A DNA stretch of 64,000 nt from Piper betle (Eukaryota; Streptophyta; Magnoliopsida; Piperales; Piperaceae): NCBI GenBank assembly GCA_033002965.1, contig JAURVB010001638.1, positions 1-64,000 on the forward strand. Direction: 5' to 3'. Position 1 is the stretch's first letter. Each line of letters opens with the position of its first letter. Positions 1 through 13,700 of this stretch are shown here, piece after piece. The position numbers were made by a program, and so were the translations under genes. A model generated the notes under the pieces. That model was given only the letters and a program-made list of their open reading frames with translations. It was not told the DNA's origin and did not search any database.

Positions 1-2189
1 TTCGGCTGTTTTTCGGCCCCAACGAGTGTCCTCCGGCGAAGCTAACCACCCTGACAGCTTCCTCCTGCCGAGATCTTTTGTTTGAGACCAACACCAACCT
101 CCGTCATGACCACGATCACCACTGGTGACTCACATTTGCCCGGCTGCATTTTCCATCATTTCCGATCGTTTTCTAACCAGCCACCTGCCAGACACCGCCG
201 ATTGTCAGCCCAAATAGGTTTATCTCGTTGAGGCTGACATTTTTAGACCATCCACGAGCTCCGCCATGGCCGTGATTGCCGCCGGTGATGTCGCCGCACC
301 TAGCGGCGATACCGTTGCTTCCCGGCCATTTTTCAGCCAACCAACTACCACACTCTGCCGGTCGTCAACGCCATCACGTTCCCCGTCCTCCCCTCCATCG
401 ATCCCAACCATCGGCGACCCCAGTCGCACCACTATCGGACGGGCATCGCTGCCCTTGGTCGAGCCCATTTACCCATTAGCCCGTGATAGCGTCCGCCGCC
501 CTCATTCGAGTCTGCCTGGCCATGCCCGAGTCTACCAGCCATGTCCATGTCCGTGTCCATCACTCCAAACCAGCCCAGACGACCCAGCCCAGTAGTTTAT
601 TTAACCCAGACCAAGTTGGCTTGACCCAACTTGGTTTGGTTCAGCTTGGTTCGGTCTAGTTCAGCCCGTTTTGGCTATTCTTGACCGTTTTTGGTAATTC
701 TAGAGCCCCTATATTAGTTTAGATGTATATTCACATTGTTTAGCATGTTTGGATGTTATGAGTATTTTTCTTTATTTATTAATTATTTATTTATTTATTT
801 ATTTATTCATGATTATTCATTTCTTGTTATTTATATATTTGTTGACTATGATGAATGATTATGTGACTAATTATTGTTACTAATAATGTATTTATTCATA
901 GATATTATTTTTGTTCATGTTTATCTTATTTTATTTAATAAATTGATTGATTATTAATTATTTTCTTACTCGTGTTATTATTTATACGTATTTAGTCGTA
1001 TGCTCGTATATTTGATATTTATATTATTATTCTTCATGATTAATTAATATTAGTCATTTATTTATTTATTTATTTATTTAATTTTTTGTTTATTTAATTA
1101 TTTATATGTTTACTAACACGAGTATATATGATATTTACTCGTGTTTAACCGTGTATTTATATAGTATAATTATATTATTATTACATTATTAGAGTATTAT
1201 TTATGTTCATTTATTTATTATTTACTTAATTACCTATGAGTACATTATTTTTTATTTGTATTATTTATTATTATTTTTATTATTATGTCTTGATTTGTGT
1301 GCCATGTGTTTAGTTGTAGGCTTGTTAGCACTGCTTTCTTTATTAGGATGTACTGATGATGTGAGCACACACCACGAGCATGCATCATATAGAGATATTA
1401 GTATTTTACTTAGCAATGGGTTCCGATGTAGGTCTCAGAGTCCGAGCTTACTGTAGATGTGCAATATGCGTTTGGAGCTTGGACCACAGGTCCGTAGGAC
1501 TCTCCCTCTCTGCTTGAATCCCTGCGTGTAGAGTTTAATCGTGTTTTAAACGTAGGATGACATCGGTGGTGTTTTATCAGATCCCTCTGATGTCGGGCCA
1601 TTTAGTCATGTTTTCTACACATGTTTAATAAAACTACAAGGATGAGATCCCTTGTTGGTTTTCAAACTAAAGCTCCAGAAATATATGATACAAACCTCTT
1701 TCCTAAGCCTATTATATGAGTACGCGCATTTTTACAGGATTTCGCGAATAAGAGAGTGAGTGGTATGGAGATATGTATGAATTGCACTAGTACACCTTCA
1801 AACCCTGAGGTAGTGCGGTGTATGAGGGTATTGCTTAATGCAGCACATTGCCAGATTGTATTAGCTATTTTTCGAACCAGTACCACTCATTACTGACATT
1901 TTTTCATATAATATATAAGTCTTACAAATCCTAAGTCGACTTTGGTGGAAGGATAGATAAATGCTACACACACTTGAGCTCAACACATTTATTTATTTTC
2001 TTAATTTTACTTATATTTGATGTGTTTTGACGCATATTTAACAATGTCTTTCATTCTCATGACACCAAGTGGGTAGTTTTAATCTATTTCATTGATCAAG
2101 TTGTACCAAAAAACTACTTTAAAAATGACTTGACTCGATCGTAACATTTCTTATTCGGTTCTTAAGTAAACCAAAAATCGGGGTGTTAC
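1..2189 (+). repeat. LTR, 3' part, plus orientation (cut by window edge)
   Basis: This is the downstream part of a gypsy-type LTR. It ends with GGGGTGTTACA, the mirror of the TGTAACACCCC start seen in minus-strand copies elsewhere. It begins inside a GC-rich module (about 1-600), passes through a TTTA-rich AT stretch (about 720-1260), and holds a segment at 1520-1860 that recurs at about 7240-7600. Read in reverse, 1-1425 resembles 19,174-20,700. Its left end is outside the window, so target duplications cannot be tested. The short open frames in the GC-rich part are not conserved in frame between copies, so I do not call genes here. Confidence 0.7.
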
Positions 2190-3080
2190 ATTTTGGAACC
2201 TTCCAATCGATTCTAATCCCTGCTAGACCTACAATACAATTCCCAAGGTCAGCCTAGCCGCCTTATGGTGAAAACCCTAAAATGCTTGTATTTTGTGTTG
2301 GGTACAAAGGCACTTTGGCAATGCCCTTGTGCCAGCCTCACTAGGGTTAGGGTTTTAGCTTTTAGAGGAAAGACACTAGCATAATGCCCTTTCACCCAAA
2401 ACTTAAATTTCCCCCATTTTCTCCTGGCATAAAGGTGTTGTGCCAGTGCCATTGTAAGCCCGTGTTCGTTTTCCCCTATCCCAAGCGCCACGTGGTGGGC
2501 ATGCAGTGGCCAACATGTAGGTGGCCAATGCAAAGGCACTATGAGGGCGCCCTTGCATTGGGCATGTTTCGTCTTTTCTATAGAAACCCCACATCCCCTC
2601 CATTTTACACCATCTCATCTCTTTGGCTCCACCTTCCCCCTTCTTGCTTGACCTCTTCACTCCATCCTTTCCAGCATCCCTAGACCTCCTTGAAGCCTTT
2701 TCTTGCCCCAGGGATGTAGGGCTTGGGGTAGGAAGCCCTAAGAGACCTTCCCATGGGACCCCTTTGAGGAAAAGCTGTTCCTTTTACCTCCTTGCCACCG
2801 TTGTATGGTGTTGTTTGTATGTGTTTGTGCTTGTTTTTATTTTTTAATATTTTTTGCATGCATCCATGGGTGTTAGTAGTTGTTAGGCTTTTGAATCATG
2901 TTATTTTCATTTGTATTAAAATAATTATGGATTTTAAATAGACTGTGGTTACATGCATACACTATTTTAGTGTGAAAATCATATCGCATGTTGTAGGTTT
3001 CTTCTTTGCATGATTCTTGACTTGTTGTGTTCACAGGAGATAGATATACAGCTTTATGTTTATGACTTCATCTACTATGG
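2190..3080. other. Unclassified spacer, no gene recognised
   Basis: Sequence between two LTRs. It is moderately GC-rich from 2200 to 2800, with several short overlapping open frames on both strands and no domain I recognise. It could be internal sequence of the retroelement whose LTR ends at 2189, but no primer-binding site follows that LTR. The last bases (3076-3080, TATGG) look like one copy of the target duplication of the next LTR. Confidence 0.5.
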
Positions 3081-5951
3081 TGTAAAACTGGTGACTCGGT
3101 TCAGCCGTCATTTCGAGTCAAGTCAATTTCAGAACACATATGCTTAGCTGAAGCCGACCGTGTGTTATGAGCCATGAGGGTCGAGTCTACCCGAGTATAT
3201 GATGATAACATCAAAAAAATGATAAGAAATGAGTTATCAGAGTATAGGGCAATATGTCAGTTATTTTCTTTTGTATTTGATCATAAAATTATTTTTAGGC
3301 CAATTAACACGTTAGGACGTGTTAGATAGCCGTTTGAGTGGGTTATTAATTATAGATCATGTCATTTTGATGTAATTGAGTGTATTATATTTTATAATAT
3401 TTTCCCATATAATTCGAGATTTTTCTTTTAGAATTTATTAGGAGTTAGTTATTATTTTTTACTCAAGTCGGAGTTGAGTTAACTTTTATTTACAAAATTA
3501 CCACCAAACCCCTTCCTGACATTTCCTCCTCTCACCCCGATCACTGCTGTTGATGCCGCCTCTGGCCGTCGTGGTGCCGACCTCCACCAGACTGTTATCA
3601 AGCTGTCCCCCACCTTCCTTGTGGACACTTGGCCTCCACAACACCACGAAGCCCTGCACTTACTCGATGCTGACTCTACTGCCAGCTGCAACACTCCACT
3701 GTCATTGTGTCACCGTCGCCATCCCATCAACCTGGACAACTTTCCCCCCACCATGTGTCGACCACTGAGATAGGCCTAAGGCCTGATCGAGCATCCGCTG
3801 ACTGACAGACCACGGCCACCGCTAGCGACCATCACCGCCGCATTCACCCTCACGCTCACTATGGTCATGTCGAGCTTATTGAGCTGCTGCCGACCCACAC
3901 CCCCGACCACACCACCTCACCAACCAAGCTGTGGGCGGCGGAAGTCTTGTCAATCCTGGCCAAAATTGCGAGAATCGTCGGACTTTTGCCGAACTCTTAC
4001 CGCCAGATCCGATCAAACTTCGAACACCCTTGGGTGCTGAATTCGATTCCCGAGATGCGCAACCAAACCTAATTGGTGCTAATTGCCATCGATTGACACT
4101 GAGAGGTATAATTACCTCTGACATAATTATTTAAAATTGATAAATGTTAGGATAGCATGTTAGGACTTGATTGATTGACATGATGAAGTGCTCTGATTGT
4201 GAATAAAATAAATTTGCGTGATTTGAATTGTATTGAATGAATGATAATGATCTAATTATGTAAATTAGGTATGAGTTTCTAATTAACTACAATGTAATTT
4301 AGAAAATCATGATGTGAATTGATGTGAATAGGATTAATTAGTGTCTGTTAGAATATTGCCAAATGCACTAGTTAGGGAATTTTTGATATGATTGTTTGAC
4401 TTGATGACCTGGATTGTGAATGCATTGATATGAGTGTGTTAGTTAGGATATGTGAATGCATTATTCCAATAGTCATGCGTTACCTTTTAGATTTGATGTG
4501 TAGGTATGGAGTAGGAGCTCGTCTGCCTAGGTGGGTGGTCACAATTGGAGCTTCTACTTGGTCCGTTTAGGACTCACTCTAGGATTTACGCTCTATTCTA
4601 TTGTGATTTGGTTTGACAGGTAAGCACACGAGTCGAGTGGTGGCCTTATCGTATCCCTCTCAACATGGGTCATTTAGTCGATCATATTTTTGGATTAATA
4701 ACCCTCGAGGAGAGACTCAGATCCAGATCATGATGCCTTTGGGTCTACTATATTATAATCCCTACCCATACCTATATATATCTATAGTTTTTGGTTTTTC
4801 AATGAGATGTGAGACAAGGGGAAAGCCGACATGCATGTACCATGAGAAAGTGCATGTGCCAGTCAAAGTGGGCTTTATATTGGTGAACAGGTTGTTCCAC
4901 TCCCAAAGGATCCTGACAACTTCACATTTTAAGTTCCTCAAAACTGGAGAAGTGTGGTGGATTACGGGTACTGCAACACAGCTTATGTCTAGATATGTGG
5001 ATTCAAAGGGTACTAAAGATGCCTACCTCAAAGTACTCGACTTCAGTGTTCAGAGCCAAGAGTCATACATAGAATATAGAGGGCTTTAGTATAATGGATT
5101 TCCCAAGCGTGGAATTGTATGAAAATGTTGAGAGAGGCATATGACCAATCAAAATGGGATGTTGTTCAACCCAAAGCTTATGGCTCCTTATTAGTTCCCT
5201 TATGAGTGATTCTAATTCAAAATAATAGATAATTGATTTTATTTCACATGAGAGTCATCTCTCATGTGCAAGTTTAATTAATTAGTTATTTCTAGACCAT
5301 TAACACTCGTTACTAACTTTTCTGTATTATATATGAGGTTGACGACCTAAACACTCTCAGGACCACGGAGGAGTAATAATGCAACATGCACACATGTACC
5401 TCTCAAGATGGAATGAAAATACGATGTGATGAACTATTATGAAATGTTGTGGATAACTGTTGTAATGACTTGTTGGAGGAAATGTTGCATGAAATAAGGA
5501 AACGATCTATGTGTGTTGGTGATTATGCATAGAAATGAACAAGATTAGAAGTAAGATATAATCTTTTATGATGCGAATATTGTGTGAAAAATATATTGTT
5601 TTGGCAACATTTTAGGTTTTTTATTGTAATGCACATATACAATTGTTGTTGATAGGGTGGTCCCTATTGCACTTTTAGGGAAGACTTTGTTCATTTTGTT
5701 TTAAAATTGTTGCTTTTCGAACTTTTAATGGATTTGTTTTGTTTTGAATATGGATTACATATCTTATCATTCATTTAGAATAATGTTAGAGCCTACACAT
5801 CACATCCATGCATTGAATATTTGCATCACCATCTTGAGACGCCATGGGTAGATTCAGGTTGGGTTGATTGAATTAAGTAGATTAGTTAATGGTTCAGTCA
5901 CCCGTAGCATTTTCAATTTGGTTCGTGAGTGAGCCAGATTTGGGTGTTACA
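3081..5951 (+). mobile_element. Diverged solo LTR of the TR-GAG LTR family, plus orientation
   Basis: It starts TGTAAAACTGG and ends GGGTGTTACA. Order and content match the minus-strand LTRs at 50,357 and 55,370 read in reverse: opening segment, GC-rich module (about 3520-4080), GGTATAATTA junction, AT-rich part, a TATTATAATCCC region near 4750 and the closing segment. It is flanked by TATGG (3076-3080) and TATGA (5952-5956), four of five bases identical, as expected for an old 5-bp target duplication. There is no internal region, so it is read as a solo LTR left by LTR-LTR recombination. Its length (2.87 kb) equals that of the young LTRs. Confidence 0.8.
4613..5089 (+). other. Open frame inside solo LTR, related to the LTR short ORF
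   Basis: A 158-codon open frame in the second half of the solo LTR. Its last third resembles the 82-codon frame in the LTRs at 51,145-51,393 and 56,159-56,407. FKFLKTGEVW here matches FEFLKPGEVW there, followed by GTA, MSR and SKGT at matching spacing. No known domain is recognised. It lies downstream of the LTR's TATA-like region. It may be chance openness of a related repeat, or a trace of a short LTR-encoded peptide. Confidence 0.35.
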
Positions 5952-7059
5952 TATGACTTGCATGTATATGTAGGGGTGCGAAAGTTGGCAAAAGGTTATA
6001 TCTTTCATGGGTAGTGTAACCTAGCAGCCCCTTTCCCTAGTTTCTACACCCTGATGTAGGTTCTATTTTCTGTCAACCTTTTGCATGCTTGTAGGTCTCT
6101 ATGTTGCTTGCTCCTGTAAATTTTTTTCACTAAAATAACCACTTAAAGAGCACAAACAAAGCACCTATGTGTTTGGTGTAGTCGCTGTGTTGCATGCATG
6201 TCTTGACATGATCTATGATTTTGCTTTGTGGTGAGCTAACTAAAAGTGGTTAATAGAATCATAAAAAAATAGGGTTGGACTTACTAATCATCTACTAGAA
6301 TTTCGTAAGTTTTAGCATCAATTAAAAATCATTTATGAAGTTAGATTAATTGGTCTTCAGAAGTGCACATGAATGCAGGATGAAACCCTAGTTCTCTAAC
6401 TCCAGATGTAAAATTTGAAACCCTACTCAAATGGTAATGAAATTGCATGAAATTTCTCCCACACCTTAGTACTAGCTCACCCTTGTCTTCCATCATCTTC
6501 CGCATCCCTGTAACACCATATTCAAATTTGGGAGATTTTGGCTCAGTAGATCCCTAGCTAGGATTTTTCCGAGCCTAATACGTCCAGCTAGCTCCATAAA
6601 TGACCTAGCCAATACTCCTCATTGTTGAGTCCACTTAGGCTCAAATACTTGGAGTTTGGACTTGAAATCTTACTAGATTCAAGCCCACGGCATTGGCTAA
6701 GTACACCCACTTACCTGGCGCATTTGGAGTCTCCAACCCCATGAATGACACTTAGCAAAATTGATGTGCAGCTTAGGAACACAGTTCCTAGCACCTTAAT
6801 CAAACCTTAGTGGGCCTTGTTGACCATGTTGGCCCACGGTCTAGCACTTGGTAAAATTTCTACCAAAACGTTAGAGTGTCAAGGCCCATTTCAGCCTATT
6901 TAGACATCGTTTGGCCTGTCCAACAAATCATTCAGAAAAGTCTATTTGATTAAACATAAGTGTTGAGCCTTTCGAACTAAGTGTACATGTAACCCTAAAC
7001 AATAATTAAGTTACCTAATGAAGGTCAACATTTTATTAAACAAATAATTAAGATATTAA
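5952..7059. other. Spacer without recognised gene; possible LTR start at 6509
   Basis: AT-rich sequence between LTR pieces. A TGTAACACC string, the usual LTR start of this window, occurs at 6509, but what follows does not resemble the other LTRs closely enough for a firm call. No reading frame longer than about 60 codons is open. Confidence 0.4.
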
Positions 7060-8779
7060 GCGTCTCATGTGCTATGCATATGTGGAGGCTTTGTCTCGAT
7101 ATGTGTGCTGATGTGATCCGAGCATGATTCGGTTTCAACTTTTTAATAGGATATGAGGGGTGAGCTCATCGACTTAGGGCACAAAGCTTTACTCATTTAG
7201 GTACATAGGACTCTCCTTTACTTCATCTTTGTCTGGCACTTTGAATGTTAAGTTTAATCGTGTTTTAGACATAGGATGGTGTCGATGGTGTTTTATCGGA
7301 TCTCTCCAATGTCGGGCCATTTAGCCGAGTTTTCCGTAAGCTTAATCAAACTACAAAGCTGAGATTCCTTAATGGTTTTCAAAGAATAAGGTTTAGAAAC
7401 TATTATGAAATTCATTACCCAAGCCTACTATATACATGTATGAGGGTTTACGATTTTACTAATATGAGAGAATTGTACGGGTAGTATAGATTGCACTAGT
7501 ACTCCTTCAAACTCTGAGGTAGTGCTATGTAGGAGGGTATTGCGTAATACAGAACATTTCCGAAATTTGTGACACTAACTTAATTGTTCCTTTGCCACTT
7601 GAGTATTGTGGTGGGCATTATATAGAAGTTATGGAGGCGTAAGCTTTTATGTATGTTTATGAATTTATGTCATGCATGTGTGCCGGCCTATATTGAATTA
7701 TGTTATGTTTCTTACAACCCTGTGAGGCACTTTTTGAACCTTATAAGTTCCGATGGGTAATGGAATACTCATTCGCCAGTATTACTTTTACAGGTAGTTA
7801 TTTTAGACTGGTAATCAAGCGTTTTCCCTCTATATGTATGTAAGTAAGTTCCTATGGCGTTGGCCAACCTAGGTGCGAGGATAACAACTCAGTGGTGGCA
7901 GTGGGGGCCTTTTCTATATTTTTGGTTATGTTGAACTTCTTTTACTGGATGGTTGTATTTGTGGGTATGAGCCCTTAACTTGATTATGAACTATGCATGT
8001 TGGATTGGGTGTTATGGTATGATGATTGCTTACGTGTGTTTTCTATTTTATTTTATTATTATTACAACACTTGTGGAGTGGATAAACTTTGGAGTAAGGG
8101 CTAACCTTCGTCTACAAGGTGTATAAGCTTAAAAATCCTGGAACATGATGAGGAGCAAACCAGCACACGAAACTTATTTGGTTACAACTGTGTCTGTGTA
8201 GAAATGTGTGGGTAAGAGGAGCATCCTGTTCTATTGCGTGAGGAACCCAACTAAAGACCATGTGTTAGGGTTTGATGTCTTAGCATTTCATGATGCCCTA
8301 TGTTTAATTTTCCTTGCAGGGTATGTGGAACAGGTAATCATGACACAGTGTTTATGTTATCACTCTCATCCGTATTAAGAAATCAAGTTACCTAATCCAA
8401 TCACCTAGTTACCTAATCCAATCACCAAAACTAAGTGAAAGAATTACAATATGTCACAACATCCAACCTCTTAACTACATTGGAGGTGTTACCTTCGTGT
8501 CGCTAGGAGTGATTATCATATTTTTAAAGTCACCATCTTAATCGCAGGGGAAGTGTTGTCTTTATTGCGGCTCAGAGTGCTCATATAAGAGTTTAAGTGT
8601 AAAATCTGTCCTATATAGTATGATGTTGCACGCATTTTATGAAATCCTTGTAAGGTGTTTGTCTTAAGCCACGTGGATGGTTCAGATCAGCTTCCCTAAT
8701 ATTTATATACGATAGCCTAGTGAGTAGCTTTCCACTTATAATATCATAGTTCAGCCGTGAACCGAATTAGGGTGTTCTA
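7060..8779 (+). repeat. Decayed LTR fragment, plus orientation
   Basis: The part at about 7240-7600 matches 1520-1860 closely in order: the phrase around TTTAATCGTGTTTTA, the GTCGGGCCATTTAG string, the CAAGCCTA region and the GTAGTG block. The piece ends near 8779 with GGGTGTTCTA, a mutated form of the LTR end GGGTGTTACA, preceded by CGTGAACCGAATTAGG. The GC-rich 5' module is missing, so this is a truncated old LTR. It contains a 21-bp tandem duplication (8385-8405 and 8406-8426). Confidence 0.6.
8385..8426. repeat. 21-bp tandem duplication
   Basis: Two adjacent copies of AGTTACCTAATCCAATCACC (with one leading base that differs) lie at 8385-8405 and 8406-8426, inside the decayed LTR fragment. 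Confidence 0.85.
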
Positions 8780-9488
8780 TTTCTACCCTCAACTAATTCC
8801 ACATTAAAAAAAAGGACAACATGCCGTAAAACTCAATATATGATTCTCAAAATCTTATGGTTAGCCAGGCGAATTCAAGAGAAATTATCAACATGTAAAT
8901 AATATGGAAAAGTAGGAGAGTAGATTTGGGAAGTTTTATTGTAAATCTTATTAATTTTTTTTATATTGGATCCTTGTTTATTTCTTTTAAAAAAATTAAT
9001 CCTTTTGGATCGAACAAGCGGGAGTTGTGGGTGGCTAGGTTTTAAACGGGGGTGGCTAGTCATTTTGGTTATCTGACAATGGAGTTTTGGGTGGAGATTG
9101 GGTATACTAGTTCTTGTAAATGGATAAAGAGTTTTAAGTGTTATAGGATTTCTGAGAGTTTGAAGTGTTATAGGATTTCTAAGAGATTTTGTAGGAAGTG
9201 GGTAGCTTTTGTAATCACATTAAATAAACCTAATGGACTAGTCCTCCTTTCCTACCTCTGTTGCTTCTTGATTCTTCTTCATTCCTTCCTAATGTATTTT
9301 TTATTTTCTCCATCATGTTGCATACCATCCTTGTTTTTGTTTTAATGGCTAATTGTCACATGCTCTTTTTGATTTCCATCTATTGTTAGATTGCTGCTTT
9401 TCTTTTTATGCTATTTGATTTGAGGAGTTAGGTGTTGTTTAGTTTTTTTTTTTCGTTTTGCTTGTGCGGGGTTCTATTCGGGGAGGAG
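8780..9488. other. Spacer with a 27-bp in-frame tandem duplication; no gene recognised
   Basis: This stretch lies between a decayed LTR and the next LTR start. An open frame of 97 codons at 9052-9345 (plus) contains a perfect-length 27-bp duplication (9131-9157 and 9158-9184), giving a repeated block around KCYRIS. There is no homologous domain that I can name, and its second half is a hydrophobic stretch rich in Leu, Phe and Ser. I do not call it a gene. Confidence 0.4.
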
Positions 9489-12273
9489 TGTAATGACCCA
9501 ACTTAGCCGACCAGGGGTTACCCAAAAATACGGAGGATATAAAGATAAAAATACAAGCACATGCATCATAACATGACAAATAATTATGCTTAAGCTATAA
9601 TGTATCAAAATGATTAACATAAAATTCAAATATCTCTAAGAATTTACTAACTATAAAATAAATCATGCTACACAAAAGCAAGTCCCACAACCTCCAAATT
9701 GTTTCCCATAGTCATAATTATAACTCAAATAATATAAAAAAAAGTCCAATTTTTATTTATCAATTCTTCCAAATTGGGTTGGTAAGGGAACCACTAACTA
9801 CACCCTTATCCATCGGCCTGAAGTTGCTCAACTACAGTCATAAAACCGCATTAGTGATAAAACAACTAAGTAGTGTAATTACATAAAACAAGTCAATATA
9901 TTCCATATCATTATTTATCAAGTCTTTTAGTGATTATGAGCCTATGCCGAGCTCCAATTATGCTGGGAGGGGAGGCCGCCCCATCCAGCTATAATCCCAA
10001 GTATGCATGCATACACTACGTGGCCCATGGCCCATAGATATTGATATTTGTCATTGACTCACCCTCTGAGTATCAAAAGTGCATAATGAGTCGACCTATG
10101 TCATTGCGCCATGTCACCTGTTTTGGCATGAGGGCAAGTATTTTATCTTTCAAATAATTTTAAAGGTGCGGCCCCGTATCAGACTAAGTCAATTCCTTGA
10201 CCCTGGTTGCATTCGGTGCATGATGGTTGAATCTGGACTCAGGTCGACCAAGGCTACAAAAAGAATATACAACATTTCTAGTAATTATATGGATCTCAAA
10301 TCACAACACAGCTAAACCGATGCGCGAGCAGCAAAAGCGAACTCTAGTCTAAAGAAAAAGAAATAGATTAGATATTACCCAACAACATCTAGATGAATTC
10401 CATGAATACGACATGGAATAATATCACACAACAAGGAAAGACAAAAATTGATAAAAGTTAATTAATAATTGATTTATCAATCCATAAATTTATAAATCAT
10501 ATTAAAGCTTAAACTGCCAAAAATTTAGTAACAATTAATTCAAATTTTAACCCACCATCAAATAACTATAACCAAATATATACTAATCTTTTCATAAAAC
10601 ACAATAATTTATTACCATCCACTTAACAAAAATTTAAGCACATCATAAATACTTTTTTAACATGATAGCACAATAGTGCCTAAACCCTTTTAAATTAATT
10701 AATTATTTAAATCATCCTTAGCCACCAATAAAATAATTATTGACTTACTAAAATATATTTAATTACTAATATTAATGTATTTTCCTTGACGCGTTAATTA
10801 TTTTACTAAGAAAATCTTATTAGTCCTAAAAATTTAGGTTACCATTTACACTATTAATTAATATCACACTTAAATTCCAATTAAGAAATGGCGGTAACTT
10901 ATTCTATTAATAATAACTTGATTATATATTAACAACAATTTATCAACTTTTCACAAATTTTAGTTAATCATCATAAGATTAGTTAGATTGTCGTATCCAA
11001 TTATTTAATATAGCTTCTATTAAAATTTAAAGGACACAACTCATAAGATTATTTAAATTACTTAACTCGTTAAAATTTGAACTTTAATTATTTTGCTACA
11101 TGCTACTAAAATTCAATGTTTGATGCTTATTATACTATTGTATTTTATTAACCCATTTTTTCTACTATAATTGACTAATTGTCAACATGACCAACTATAG
11201 TAAACTGGTGTCTAAAGTTAAACTTGAAAAAATAAGTTTAATAATAACTCTATCATTAATAACCTGTTATCAACACTAATACAAAATATTTATGTTACAC
11301 ATGATAAAATATACTAACTTTATCTTATTAACCAATTATAATATAATATTATTTACACTTAATTTATTTATTAGCAAAATTAATAAATAATCATACCCAT
11401 CAGACTATAATAGATTGAAGGTTTTAATTACCCCCATATTACAAACCTTAATTAACCAATTATTAAAATAATCAACTTTACCTATTTTGTGCTTAATTTT
11501 TAATTCTTGATTATCGTTTAATAACAATTACATAATAATTAGCTAGTATTACATTGATGGTAAAGGTTAAACTTTTACTTCATTAATCACTTATAGCTAC
11601 CAATATTTCCTTATAAACTTATAATACGTGAATCGACTATAAACAATTAATCCATATGGTAATATTAAATGGATTAATAAGGTTTGTCTAACCTAACCAT
11701 GATTATTTGTAAGCATAAATTGGTTATTAATTTAATCACCATGGCCACAAAGTGTAAGCAACACCGATCATGCAATCCAATGCAAAACAAAAGAAAAGAA
11801 CAGTTAGGGTGAAGGGTCGTGCACAACAGGCGCCATGCAGATGAATAAAATTCTTTCACCTAATACTGCAAAACAATATGTAACCCCCACATGGAAAAAG
11901 TAACCATCCAAAGTAATCAACAATGCAAAACAAAACAAAAAATAGAAGGCTATTCATGGAAACATCATGAAATAAGCCTAAAATATGCATAGATGGCATT
12001 AACAAGAGGAAGGAAGAAGGAAAAGAGCAAGGAAGGCAAAAGTAGCGAAGGAGAGGGGAGGAGCGTGAGGAGATGACGTCAATGGCGAAAGATAGAAGGG
12101 GCGATGGTGGTAGAGGGGATGACCCATTTAAAAGTGTATATTAATATGAGGAGCGTCTAACCCCCAACGCTAAAATTTTTCCACCAAATCCTCCAACGTC
12201 CCAACCTTCCTATCTATACACAAACTAAGTCCATCCCAAATAAAATAACGTAAATATTTTTAGGGTTTTTACA
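9489..12273 (-). repeat. 3' LTR of minus-strand chromodomain gypsy element C
   Basis: It starts TGTAATGACCC and ends TTTTTACA on the plus strand, so it has TG...CA termini, and is 2.785 kb long. The boundary at 12,273 is fixed by the adjoining purine tract (read on the minus strand) and, beyond it, a minus-strand pol gene ending in a chromodomain-like segment. The middle (10,313-11,017) recurs at 18,532-19,173. It is very AT-rich from 10,440 to 11,700, with a purine-rich block at 12,000-12,110 upstream of a TATA-like string near 12,135. The partner 5' LTR is not intact in this window. Confidence 0.8.
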
Positions 12274-12286
12274 ATCTCCCCAACCT
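12274..12286 (-). other. Polypurine tract of element C
   Basis: On the minus strand this reads AGGTTGGGGAGAT immediately before the 3' LTR. It is the purine primer used for plus-strand DNA synthesis in LTR elements. About 10 bases further upstream is a GGGGACAAAAATTT string, similar to those preceding the LTRs at 50,156 and 53,220 (minus strand). Confidence 0.75.
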
Positions 12287-12498
12287 AGAAATTTTTGTCC
12301 CCGAAAATATTATAACAGCTAAAAGAACAATTATGATTAATTATTACCTTAGTATTGGTAGGGTAGACCAATTTGTTAACTAATTATCTAGTTATAGTTA
12401 GACTTGTAAGTGACATTGAACTTTGATGAGATAAAATTTATTTATTTATTTATTTATATCTTATTCATCCAATCGTGCTAGTACAAATTACAAGAACA

Positions 12499-12822
12499 TT
12501 ATTCCACAAATAGACTAGGGTATTTCTTTGACATTTCTTGCTCAGTCTCCCATGTTGCTTCCTCTGACCCATGGTTCCTCCACAATACTTTTACCAAGGG
12601 AATTTTCTTATTCTGGAGTGTCTTTATTTCTCTTGCCAGGATGCGAATCGGCCTCTCCTCATAGGTTAAATCTGATTGTAGCTCTAAGTCTTCAAAATCT
12701 GTAATTATGTGTCCTTCGTCCCGTACATATTTCTTTAGCATTGACACATGGAAAACATTGTGCACTCCAACTAAGCTTGGTGGCAATGCTAATCTATATG
12801 CACAAGTTCCAACTCGATCCAA
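12499..12822 (-). pseudogene. pol C-terminal, chromodomain-like segment (element C)
   Basis: A 107-codon open frame. It carries VFHVSMLKKY, the usual linker after the integrase core in plant gypsy elements, then a segment with YEERP, ILAREIK, LVKVLW and EEATWETE, which matches the chromodomain layout of chromovirus integrases (three strands, then the WE helix). Chromodomains of this kind are thought to steer insertion to particular chromatin. It ends with a normal stop 226 bases before the 3' LTR. Confidence 0.85.
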
Positions 12823-12995
12823 GATTGGAACAGTCCTATGAATCTTGGCTTCAACTTCCCTGATGTTCTAAATCTTATCACCCCCTTCGTAGGAGATGTC
12901 TTTAGGTACACGAGCTCCCCAACTTGGAACTCTAGGTCCCTCCTTCGAGTATCAGCATAACTCTTCTGTCGATCCTGAGCTGCCTTAAGCCTTTG

Positions 12996-13700
12996 TTAAA
13001 TGAGTTTGACCTTTTCAATTGCTTCCCTCACCATCTCGGGCCTGACTATAACTGCTTTAGTAGACTCCAACCAGCACGATGGAGATCTGCAAGGCCTACC
13101 ATATAAGGCTTCAAATGGTGTCATCCCTATACTAGCTTGGTAAGAGTTATTGTAGGTGAATTCTGCCAAGGCTAAGTGTTGCTCCCAGTCTCCTCCCCAG
13201 TCAAGGATGCAAGCTCTCAGCAAATCTTCCAAAGTTTGAATAGTCCTCTCACTTTGACCATCAGTTTGGGGATGATATATTGTACTCAACTTGATTTGGG
13301 TCCCCATGGCTTTTTGGAAAGCTTCCTAGAAATGTGAGGTGAATAGGGGATCTCGGTCAGAGATTATCTCCTTAGGAATCCCATGCAACTTCACGATGTT
13401 ATTGACATATAATCCTGCTAGGTATTCTACCATCTTCGTTGATTTCATGGGGATGAAGTGGGCTGCCTTAGTTAGTCAGTCCACAACCACCCATATGGAG
13501 TCATGCTTCTTCTGAGTCCTTGGGAGTTTTGTAATAAAATTGCAAGTGACACACTCCCATTTCCAGGTAGGTATTTCTAAAGGTTGCAATAGTCCACCGG
13601 GTAGTTGATGTTGGGCTTTGATCAGTTGGCAAGTCTGACACTTGGAGACAAAATCCACAACATCCTTCTTCATTCCAATCCACCAGTAGGTTCACTTTAA
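12996..13700 (-). pseudogene. Integrase core and zinc-binding part (element C)
   Basis: The HHCC zinc-binding end is visible near 13,640-13,730 as HPGVTKMY followed by CQTCQ. The catalytic core shows WVVVD (first Asp, near 13,480), SDRDPLFTS (second Asp, near 13,340, followed at once by an in-frame stop) and [10 protein letters not shown] with the downstream Glu (near 13,250). [11 protein letters not shown] near 13,110 is the typical end of the core. At least one stop and frame changes between 13,307 and 13,476 break the frame. Confidence 0.88.

Noticed and set aside
766..1090. TTTA-rich tracts as a satellite or matrix-attachment region
   Set aside because: They are simple sequence inside an LTR and occur at the same place in the related fragment at 19,330-19,840. 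No further function can be supported.
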